Positions 1 to 8,117 of a DNA stretch of 64,000 bases are shown piece by piece. This DNA is from Cliona cf. orientalis (taxonomy: Eukaryota; Porifera; Demospongiae; Clionaida; Clionaidae): positions 1-64,000 of the forward strand of contig CAWVNT010000209.1 in assembly GCA_963930775.1 (NCBI GenBank), in the 5' to 3' direction. The position numbers and the translations under genes were made by a program. The first letter of the stretch is position 1. Each line of letters begins with the position of its first letter. The notes below the pieces were generated by a model. That model worked only from the letters and a program-made list of their open reading frames with translations. It was not told the origin of the DNA and made no database searches.

Positions 1-1874
1 CCCAGATCAACTGGGCAGCCCTAACCAAAGAAGCATATGCCATATACATGAGTGTTAAAAAGCTAGTTTCCTACATTACTGACAATAAAATTCTACTCAG
101 AAGTGATCACCTCCCTTTGAAGAAATTTCTATTGAGAAATACCAAAAATGACATGGTTAACAATTGGGCCATGGAACTACAACACCATACAATAGAATTT
201 GAATATATCCAAGGTGTGAAGAACACACTCGCAGATACAATGAGTAGATTGGTTAAAATTACTCCTGACATTGAAAAAGAACCAGAAAAACCAGATCAAG
301 AATTTGGAAGGTTCATATTTGAGAAAATAGATCCTATTCTGGTAGAGACAGTCATGCTAGAGCAAGATTTGTCAAAACCACAAAAACAAGAAGAGGACAA
401 GAAAGTTGATCCTATAATTGGAACAGAGACTATCAAATGGCCCATAACAATGGATCAACTCAGATTGTTACAAATTAAAGATGATTTCTGTAAGAAAACC
501 ATACAGAGAGTAATGAGAAATCAAAAGAAAGATAAGCAATTAGCATACCCTTACTACATTAAAACAGGATTGTTGCATAAATACATTACGGATGGCAAAC
601 AAAGATTTGAAGCGCAAGTCATTCCAGCAAACTGTGCAAATTATTTACTTAGGTTAGCACATGATAACCTAGGGCACAATGGGTCTGCTAGAACCTACAT
701 GTTGTTGCGAAGAAATTACTACTGGAAAGGGATAAAACCACAAGTGTACCGGTATGTGAAACAATATCCAAAATGTCAGCAATGTAACACACAAGTAGTG
801 AAGTACAATCAAGGACAGTTTCAAGTGCCAAAAGCTCCCATGGACTTTATTTCCATGGATTTAATTGGAGAGTTCCATCCACTTACAGCAGAAGGGTATA
901 AATATGCTTTGACCATCATATGCATGTTGACAGGATTCACTTGGTGTATCCCTGTCAAGAGTAAAATGGCTAAAGATATCGTGGATGCCTACATGAGAGA
1001 GGTATACTACAAATATGGTGGTTCAAGAAAAATACTCTCTGACAACAGCACTGAGTTTAAAAATGAACTGTTCACTACAGTGGCAAAGAAACTAGGAGTA
1101 GAGCATAAAATATACTCTCCTCCGTTTCATCCACAGTCAAATGGCAGAATCGAAGGATTCCATCATTTTCTAAAAGCTTGCTTAGCTAAACATGTATGTA
1201 AAACTAAAGAGTGGAGTGAAATAGTACCAATGGCTTGTGCAGCCTACAACTTCTTCCCTAATGAACATTCAAGGGAAAGCCCATTTTTCCTGATGTTTGG
1301 AAGAGATCCTAGGATTCCTCTTACGGAATTATTGACCCCCAGGGTTAGATACCTAGGTACGGATGAAAATGTTCTTTCGCTAGAAGCATTAACAGAAATA
1401 TATCATTTGGTAGCACAAAATCTTAAATTAGCAAGAGAAAGGATGAACAAAAAGTCAAAAGTTCATCCGCCAACATTTACTGTCGGAGACATTGTGCTGC
1501 TTCGCAATCATGAGGCTAAATCATTAGAACCTAGATTCAAGGGATATTTCAGGGTTATTGCAATTCGCGGTAACCAAGTACATATGATACCGAGGGAAGG
1601 AGGAAACCCCAGGTGGGCACATGTCACAGATGTGAAATACGTGCTACCTGTGGATGCAGTACTTGATCAAATGCCTTCAGTCTCTCAAGCAGGGAGACCT
1701 TCTAAATTAAATATTCACCCATCACGTGAACCAGATTTAGGGTGGACACTAGCTACCACTCTTAATACAGTACATACAAACACGACAAATACCACATCAC
1801 TAGCAAATACCCAGGTATTACAGGATAATATTGTTACAATATCCTGTACTACAACTTCAGTCATTCCACTGTAA
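1..1874 (+). CDS. Pol polyprotein C-terminal part: RNase H end and integrase (family A), 5' partial
   Basis: The frame is open from the window edge (codons from base 3); the first ATG at 48 is internal. Numbered from that ATG, residues 1-68 are the RNase H C-terminus (LRSDHLPL, NNWAMELQ, LADTMSRL). Residues 203-246 hold an HHCC zinc-binding integrase head (HDNLGH, CQQC). The catalytic core has Asp271 (SMDLIGEF), Asp332 (SDNSTEF) and Glu369 (GRIEGFHHF), the D,D,E triad of Ty3/Gypsy integrases. Residues about 475-545 resemble the C-terminal integrase domain (VGDIVLLRNHEAK). A 65-residue Thr/Ser-rich tail follows. No stop or frameshift is visible, so this part is intact although the env-like and H3-like genes downstream are broken. 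The stop is followed by a 368-bp spacer before the antisense gene. Confidence 0.93.
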   Translation, partial: QINWAALTKEAYAIYMSVKKLVSYITDNKILLRSDHLPLKKFLLRNTKNDMVNNWAMELQHHTIEFEYIQGVKNTLADTMSRLVKITPDIEKEPEKPDQEFGRFIFEKIDPILVETVMLEQDLSKPQKQEEDKKVDPIIGTETIKWPITMDQLRLLQIKDDFCKKTIQRVMRNQKKDKQLAYPYYIKTGLLHKYITDGKQRFEAQVIPANCANYLLRLAHDNLGHNGSARTYMLLRRNYYWKGIKPQVYRYVKQYPKCQQCNTQVVKYNQGQFQVPKAPMDFISMDLIGEFHPLTAEGYKYALTIICMLTGFTWCIPVKSKMAKDIVDAYMREVYYKYGGSRKILSDNSTEFKNELFTTVAKKLGVEHKIYSPPFHPQSNGRIEGFHHFLKACLAKHVCKTKEWSEIVPMACAAYNFFPNEHSRESPFFLMFGRDPRIPLTELLTPRVRYLGTDENVLSLEALTEIYHLVAQNLKLARERMNKKSKVHPPTFTVGDIVLLRNHEAKSLEPRFKGYFRVIAIRGNQVHMIPREGGNPRWAHVTDVKYVLPVDAVLDQMPSVSQAGRPSKLNIHPSREPDLGWTLATTLNTVHTNTTNTTSLANTQVLQDNIVTISCTTTSVIPL

Positions 1875-2242
1875 GTCTCCTCGTTTTCAGGGGAGGGGAG
1901 TGATATTAAAATAGAAAACAAGGGGCAGGACTTTTTGAGTTTGACCCCATGTGAAATTATTTGGTAGACTTAAATCAATGTAAGACAGAGTAAAACAGAG
2001 TAATCGGTAATAAAATACCCAGGTACAACTAAAACATGAGTAAAAAGTGACAATGCTTTCGGTTGAGATGCGTACCGGGGTGATGCCGAAACATAGTAGC
2101 CAATTTCAATTATAAATGCGTTTAATTACTGTTGAAACCTAGGTAGAATGCTATGGTTTGAAATAATTTCTATTGAACTAAACTAAAAATGCAGTGTGGA
2201 TAAAAATTTTAAAAAAAATTAGACTTACTGTGAAAGTGAGAC
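1875..2242. other. Spacer between pol and first antisense gene
   Basis: No convincing coding sequence. It carries two copies of the family A hexamer CCTAGG (near 2141 and 2253 at the border) and is AT-rich. It is probably the 3' untranslated end of the antisense gene at 2243-3476 and of the pol transcript. Confidence 0.5.
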
Positions 2243-3476
2243 CTAGGTTGTCTTGTCTCCAGAGGAGGATGGATGAGTAGAGTCACCATCACCTTGGGTG
2301 TCACTGCTGCTGTCGTCTGCTCGGCGGGAAGTCTCGCTGGTGCTGGACTGTTTGGCTTGTTTTGCAGCCATAGTTTGCAGCTGCTGACTAAAAGGAAGCT
2401 GCTGTTGGCCGTGAGGGAGCTTCACTATTAGCTTCTCGGCTTTGGCAGACGATTTTGTGGCTGTTGCTCTTTTCTTCTTCTTCATCTTTGGAGCCTTGAC
2501 GGTGGCCTGGTCCTCACCCTTCACTTTGGCAGCTTTCTTCTTCAGTTTCCTTTTAAGCACTAGTTTAGGCACGGGGGGTTGATTGGAGGACTCAGGTGGT
2601 GTTGCCTCATCTTCTGAGAAAATTTGAGGGATGCCATTAGAGTCAGCATCGCTGTCAGTGGTAACGAATTGGTAGGAGCCTTTTGGGGGAGTATTAGTTT
2701 CAGAAGCAGCCAGCTCGGAGGGGGTCAGAGCGGTCGATGTGCCGGGAGCAGAGGGGGTGGTACTAGTAGCAACTACTTGAGTTGTGATGGTAGCACCCAC
2801 TCGATCCATAATAGCCCTGGTGATGGCCAGAGTACTTTGATCCTCCTCTCTGTGGCAGAATTCATGCCCACGAATATGGTGTGGATTTATCTCAGCACGA
2901 AGAGCTTGGAGCCACTGGAGGGTCCGATCTTCTGAATACCATGTAAGGTGGTTCCATACATTGAGATCGGGAGTCTTATACCCGAAATGGTCGAACACAC
3001 TGCATATGCATATGCTGCAATGAATGTAAATAGGGACTTTAATTCTCGAAATACAAAGCATACTAGTTTTAAAAGAATTACCAAGGGAATATCAAATGCA
3101 CATGACTATATATCCATGTACTCACAAGTGTCTTCAATTAAGAAAGTCGGAGGTGGATATGAAGTCCTCGTCGGAAAACAGGGCACTGCCATATCCCTGC
3201 ATTCGAATTCTGGATTCATGGGTATCCAGGAGAGAACGTCTGTATCGGATGAAGACACTAAACTTGAAAAGAAAGGGAAAATATGAAATATGATCGAGGT
3301 AATCTAGTCATTGTAAATATATTCATAGACAAAAGTAAGAAAAATTACCGGGATAAAGCTTCCTCGACTGTGGAATCTTTTGGTTGCACTGGACAACACC
3401 AGCATAAAAACATGTTGCGGTCATTCATTGGGAGCTTGGGATAAGTGTCCCTGAAAGAGTGATCGTGACCAGGCAT
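2243..3476 (-). pseudogene. First antisense spliced gene of family A: lysine-rich nuclear-type protein
   Basis: Three exons can be placed on the minus strand: 3476-3349 (ATG, donor GTAATT), 3257-3126 (acceptor after tttag, donor GTGAGT) and 2999-2243 (acceptor after atgcag). Phases agree (2, 2), which supports real splicing. Exon 2 has one in-frame TGA near its end, so this copy is probably dead. Exon 1 has a Cys-rich patch (FLCWCCPV). The last exon has an ordered N-terminal half (LTWYSEDRTLQWLQALRAE), then a Thr/Ser/Pro-rich part and very basic stretches (KLVLKRKLKKKAAKVK, KAPKMKKKKR) that look like nuclear localisation or DNA-binding tails. I do not recognise the family. Histone H1-like tails are similar in composition, but there is no winged-helix domain. 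Confidence 0.6.
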
Positions 3477-4019
3477 TTTAGCTTTAAAATGTAATAGTCG
3501 AGTATGTTATCCCTACGGTGTCAAATGTAAGAATGATCGAAAGACAAAGGAACCTCAGTATATATACTGAGACAGAAAAGATAAACGCTTAAAAGACTAT
3601 TATGTCTAGAAGCAAAGGTGGAGACAGAATAGAGAAAAAGACAAAGAAGTGCGAACAGATTGCCCATTAACAGTGATGGAAATGTTTAGCAGACACCCTG
3701 ATAAAGCTGTCAACACAATGCTGTTAACAGCAGCACAAACACGTCAATCTGTCAACACCTCCTGTCAACACTGCTGTGATTTATTGTAAATAGGACATTT
3801 GTGCTTGGGTGTCGCAACACAGTAGTTTTAGCTTAGAATGCTGTTACAATAGTAACTAGGAAGCTTTTAAAGTGAATGCACACAAAATAACAGGATATTA
3901 TTGTAAAACTAATAGAATATTACACAAATACTAATCGGTATGGGTATTGGTGTTGGGATGAGAAACTTGAAATGTATGGATGTCGCAAAGTGATATATTC
4001 AAGGGAGGATTACTTAAAT
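3477..4019. other. Non-coding region with sequence shared with copy A1
   Basis: No gene seen. Bases about 3590-3870 align by eye with the reverse complement of 25730-25900 in copy A1 (shared landmarks gactattatgtc, cctcctgtcaacac and gggtgtcgcaacacagtagt). This ties the two copies together. It is a likely promoter or leader for the downstream sense gene or for the antisense gene. Confidence 0.6.
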
Positions 4020-4500
4020 ACTGTGTCGAAACAGCGTAATGCTATTTCAATGGGATTGTCGAAACAGAAATCCAGTCCTCTTGGTTAGTTACAAAAAGTG
4101 ACATATACCAGGAAGCAAGTATTATTGAAGATACTGTGTCAAAACAGCGTAATGCTATTTCAATGGGATTGTCGAAACAGAAATCCAGTCCTCTAGATAG
4201 CTACAAAAAGTTCAACCAGGAAGCAAGTATTATTGAAGATATTGTGTCGAAACAGTGTAATGCTATTTCAATGGGATTGTCGAAACAGAAATCCAGTCCT
4301 CTTGATAGCTACAAAAAGTTCAACAAGGAAGTAACTATTAGAAATACTGTGTCGAAACAGTGTAATGTTATTTCAATGGGTTTGTCGAAACAGGAATCCA
4401 GTGCTCTTAGATACAGTGTTTGAGAGAGGACTATCTAAATACTGTGTCGAAACGGTGTAATGTTATTTCAATGGGAATGTCGAAACAGGAATTCAGACTC
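4020..4500 (+). repeat. Array of paired TGTCGAAACAG motifs (family A)
   Basis: Five tandem units of about 100 bp, at roughly 4022, 4136, 4246, 4348 and 4441. Each contains two direct copies of TGTCGAAACAG separated by about 22-26 bp (spacer like cgtaatgctatttcaatgggat). The array sits just upstream of the H3-like gene. Equivalent arrays lie between the leader genes and gag of copies A1 and A2. A short frame across it is a by-product of the repeat. Possible roles are an operator or internal promoter; these are inference. Confidence 0.9.
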
Positions 4501-4688
4501 TTTTGGATACAGATAAGCACCGCCTTTGACAATTTAGAAACATAAGAATATTTGTTGCGACAGCTCACACTAACCAATCAGCATGACTTTTTAACTGATA
4601 ACTTGAGGAACATAGGAGATAATGTTTCATTCTTTGTGAGACCGTGGTGGAAGAAACATCTTTACACGATTGAAATTTAAAAGGCATC

Positions 4689-5723
4689 ATGGTTAGAACA
4701 AAACAAACAGCAAGGAAGCAGTACAATACAGGAATGCAGAGAGCAGAGTTTCCTGCAAAACCTTCCGAAAGTGAAGACTTGCCTGGTGACTCGAGTCGAA
4801 CAGAAGACACCGAACCTAGGGAAGGCATAGAACCTAGGGTGGATACGGAAGGCAGTGAGACTGGATCGAGGGAAGTTAAACCAAGAGAAGTTGAACCAAC
4901 TACTTCAACAAACCAACAACCACGTACCCAAATTGTGCTACCTCGGCATACATCTGTTAGTGGCATGGATCCATCTTTCATCAACTACTATCGGGAGCAT
5001 GGTATGACACCTTATCTCATGGAAAGTCTGATGACCAAGAGAGGGTGGACATTGCCAATGATAAACCGGGTTATCAGGAATTGTAACGCAGCATGGAAGA
5101 CTAATGTTGCACCGGTCGAAAGCATCCGATATAGCGATGAAATAGACACTGACGAGGAACTGGGGCCACTGCCTCGTACAGAGGATAATGCAGGTGTCGC
5201 AGTGACTACCGTCACCAGTGAAACAATGTACGTTGAGGGGGAACCCTCAGTGCAGACCAGACTGGAGGCCAGGGTGGTAACAGTACCAAAGCGAGGAAGA
5301 GGATGAGGTGCACCAATACCAATAGCTCGCAAGGAACCCCGAGATTCACAGTGAGGGCGAGGGTGACGGGGAGCGCATAGAAGAGGAGGGAGCTCAACAA
5401 GAGTTCTTCATCGCGCCCCGAAAAGGAAACATCGGTACAGACCAGGTACCCTTGCTCTCCGTGAGATCAGACATTACCAGAAAAAGACTAACTTGCTTAT
5501 TAAGAGAACACCATTTGCCAGACTGGTGAGAGAGATAGCACAAGGCTACATGCAGGAACTATGATTTCAAAATTCAGCAATCGGTGCTTTGCAGGAAGCA
5601 GCGGAAGCATATCTTGTAGGACTATTTGAGGATACCAATCTGTATGCTATCCATTCAAAGCGAATCACCATCATGCCAAGGGACATTCAGTTGGCCAGGT
5701 ACATTAGAGGAGAGAGAACATAA
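4689..5723 (+). pseudogene. Histone H3-like protein carried by an LTR retroelement
   Basis: One reading frame of 345 codons, interrupted by TGA at 5304, 5352, 5364 and 5562; all four could be CGA (Arg) codons that lost a CpG cytosine. The protein starts MVRTKQTARK: residues 3-10 equal histone H3 residues 2-9 (Arg2-Lys9, including Lys4 and Lys9). After about 235 residues of acidic, Ser/Thr-rich and then Arg/Gly-rich spacer, an H3 fold begins at 5430 with [14 protein letters not shown]. It continues through [20 protein letters not shown] and [18 protein letters not shown], ending one residue later at the normal H3 C-terminus. The loop-1 length is that of H3, without the insertion typical of CENP-A, and the segment SAIGALQEA has the Ile-Gly pair of H3.3. 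A poly(A)-type AATAAA lies near 5826. Known H3 is 136 residues, so the spacer is new. The function, nucleosome assembly or mimicry of the H3 tail, is inferred. Confidence 0.92.
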
Positions 5724-6280
5724 GCTGCTCTCTTCACACAAGCGTTTGGTTTTTCATAACGCTGTCCTCATACTACCTAGGTAGAATATTTCTTTAAAAG
5801 TTAGAAGACGTGTAAACTAAATAGTAATAAAACACAAATAGAACACGAGCAAGCATATTGAACATGTTATTGTGATAGGAAAGGCTCAGAACTCTGTGTC
5901 GAAACAGGTCCTGTGTTAATCCTATGGCAATGTCGAAACAGGATTTTTGCATACATTAACTTCCTCATTGATGCATGAAATTCTTAGAAATACAAAGTCA
6001 GGGTAATACCTAATTTAAGTTCTAGATACAGGATCCAATCACAATGCATTTGCGAGCAGTGATGGGAATATAGAACACTACTGATAAACAAGCTGAGACA
6101 TTTCTGTAGCAATATCAGACAGTGACAAAGGTCGTACACTGTCAATGTAATGTAATTACAATACACAATACATTGCTGTAAGTAATGCTCGTATCTATAC
6201 AATATATTGTAACAAGTAAAACTCATATTTACACAACATATTACAACAAATAAAAGCTTGTAACTACCATACAGTGGATA
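5724..6280. other. Spacer with one paired motif and AT-rich promoter-like DNA
   Basis: Contains a CCTAGG copy (about 5779), AATAAA (about 5826), one TGTCGAAACAG pair (about 5898-5942) and, at about 6150-6260, short imperfect repeats of attacaa/caatatattgtaac type before the next start codon. No coding sequence is supported. Confidence 0.55.
5896..5944 (+). repeat. Single paired TGTCGAAACAG unit between two genes
   Basis: Two direct TGTCGAAACAG copies about 24 bp apart, with the spacer gtcctgtgttaatcctatgg resembling the spacer of the A1/A2 arrays more than that at 4020-4500. It lies in the gap between the H3-like gene and the next gene, so the motif marks gene borders in this element. Confidence 0.85.
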
Positions 6281-7801
6281 ATGGATACTGAAAGAGGGGA
6301 AATGTCTGAACATCACTCACAATCAGAGGATGAGGCTACTATTTCCGGTATCCTAGGAACGGTGTTTTCTGTTGAAAAAGAGGAAAAAACTACTGTTACA
6401 ATGCCTTCCACAAAGTTAGATGAGGAAGGAATTACAATATCTTCTGCTAAATCAGACGAGGAAGGAATTACAATGTTTTCTGCTAAACTGGACGAGGAAG
6501 CATTTGAACCACTGGTAGAGCAAGGAGAGTTGCCGTCAATTCCCACTGAAGAGGAGTTGATTAAATATCCCGAGTTGGAGTATTCTAGCAGGGAAGTACA
6601 AGCTATTGTGAACAAAATGGATAGAGCGCAGAAACAGGAATTTCGTGAGTATGAACAATATTTCTTAACCCGCTACAGACAAACTGGTAATATGCAGCCA
6701 TTGTATGTGGAAGTGAGAAATATAGTTAAAGAAATGTGTCCTAGCATGCTGAGCCAGATGCAGAGCGCGGTGGTGGAAGCTCGTGCTCAACTGCTAGCAG
6801 AGACCAAGCTTAAGGAACTGTGTAAACAGCTTGGAGTGCCAGCACCACGATACAAACCTCCGTCTATGGTACACTCTATAGATGAAGGAATACTGGGAGA
6901 AAAAGCTGTACCTATGTCTGGTGAGGAAACACCGGAACCAGTAAAAGAGGACCAGCCGAGCACATCAAAGGCTGTTCGGAAGATAACTCCAACACTGGTG
7001 ACGACAGAGGTAAAGAAAGAGGTAAAACCCCAGGTACAACTGAGGTTACTTTCAGATACAATACTGGAGGCTATGGGACCTGGTGATGAGGAATGCATGG
7101 TCACACGAATAAAAAGGGGACGAGATCCATTTTATGATCTTACCCAGGATGATGAGGAGCTTAAACAAGCATTTGCAGAGGTAGGACCGGAAGATATACC
7201 TGAGGAGGAATCGGATGTCGATGACCTTTCAGTGGCTAGTTTGGAAACTGTTAACAAAATTGAAAGTGAAGAGGCCAGTAGACTGCTCACCACCTATGCA
7301 GACCTTAAAATGAAGGAAGCAGAGACGCTACAGGACATGGTAGCTTTGATCAAGGCAGATGACCTGGGGCCACGACAGTACTATGAAATTGTAAAACATG
7401 TCACAAAAGTAGAAGGGGACATCCCAGAAATTGCCCAGGTTCGGGAAGAGTTTGATTACGAATCAATCAAACTAATCCTTGCTGCAGGAGTAAGGATGAA
7501 GCAAGTGTACGATGTGAATATGAGACAACGCAAGAAAGCTGAGTCTCTTGTAAGTGTTGCGAAGCAGTTTAATGTTTCAAAAAGCAGATTGTATGAAATG
7601 ACAGCTGGACATAAGATCGGGAGACCTGGAAAAAGTGCTCCGAAACAATTGGAACTTGACACACCAGCTGATGCACAGACAACAACCCAGGTTGTGAAAC
7701 GTCAAGCAGATGATCTGGGCAAAGATCAAGGTGCAAAGAGACAGAAAGGTGAAACAAGCTCTACAAAGAAAGGTGGTAAAATTAAAAGCACCGCCTTGTA
7801 A
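6281..7801 (+). CDS. Family A accessory protein, 506 aa, with HTH-like segment and nuclear signals
   Basis: An intact frame from ATG 6281. Residues about 40-75 hold three imperfect copies of a short acidic repeat (KLDEEGITISSA type). A charged middle part contains predicted helices (EVQAIVNKMDRAQKQEFREYEQ). Near the C-terminus SVAKQFNVSKSRLYEM has the spacing of a helix-turn-helix, as in psq/CENP-B type DNA-binding domains; it is followed by GRPGKSAPK and a basic tail (VKRQADDLGKDQGAKRQK) like a bipartite nuclear signal. I recognise no named family. It could be the protein that reads the element's own motifs, but that is speculation. It is one of the few fully open frames in this copy, unlike the H3 and env genes next to it. 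Confidence 0.75.
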   Translation: MDTERGEMSEHHSQSEDEATISGILGTVFSVEKEEKTTVTMPSTKLDEEGITISSAKSDEEGITMFSAKLDEEAFEPLVEQGELPSIPTEEELIKYPELEYSSREVQAIVNKMDRAQKQEFREYEQYFLTRYRQTGNMQPLYVEVRNIVKEMCPSMLSQMQSAVVEARAQLLAETKLKELCKQLGVPAPRYKPPSMVHSIDEGILGEKAVPMSGEETPEPVKEDQPSTSKAVRKITPTLVTTEVKKEVKPQVQLRLLSDTILEAMGPGDEECMVTRIKRGRDPFYDLTQDDEELKQAFAEVGPEDIPEEESDVDDLSVASLETVNKIESEEASRLLTTYADLKMKEAETLQDMVALIKADDLGPRQYYEIVKHVTKVEGDIPEIAQVREEFDYESIKLILAAGVRMKQVYDVNMRQRKKAESLVSVAKQFNVSKSRLYEMTAGHKIGRPGKSAPKQLELDTPADAQTTTQVVKRQADDLGKDQGAKRQKGETSSTKKGGKIKSTAL

Positions 7802-8117
7802 GCAGAATATACTTTTGCGAACCAAAACTCATGGTCCTTATCAGGACTATCCTGTGTGTTCCCAAAGGGAAGACTAGCGAACAATTTACTTAGATTTTAA
7901 TGTTACTGTAAATATTAATGTGATCTGGGGACTTCGTGTAAGCAAGTATCCAGGTATAATACTAACTTACTAATTGAAGCATTGTGTAATAGCTTGAATA
8001 AATATAGGAACATATTAACCACTACTGAAGTGTTGTAGTGATGTTTCAGTGGAAATATCCAAATGACATTTCTACCAAAGAAGTAACACTTGTACAGGTC
8101 TGTATTATTTTTCAGGT
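7802..8117. other. Spacer ending in a splice acceptor before the env-like gene
   Basis: No gene. The last bases read ttatttttcag directly before gtATG at 8118, a strong acceptor placed so that a spliced subgenomic mRNA would start the env-like frame, as in retroviruses and errantiviruses. Confidence 0.6.

Noticed and set aside
4136-4423. 95-aa frame across the repeat array at 4136-4423
   Set aside because: It repeats with the 100-bp unit and is a by-product of a tandem non-coding motif.
4689-5723. CENP-A (CenH3) identity for the H3-like protein
   Set aside because: No loop-1 insertion and close similarity to conventional H3 at the C-terminus, including RGER.
5900-6316. Histone-type 3' stem-loop after the H3-like gene
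   Set aside because: I looked for the GGC...GCC stem with a TTTC loop and found none; an AATAAA is present instead.
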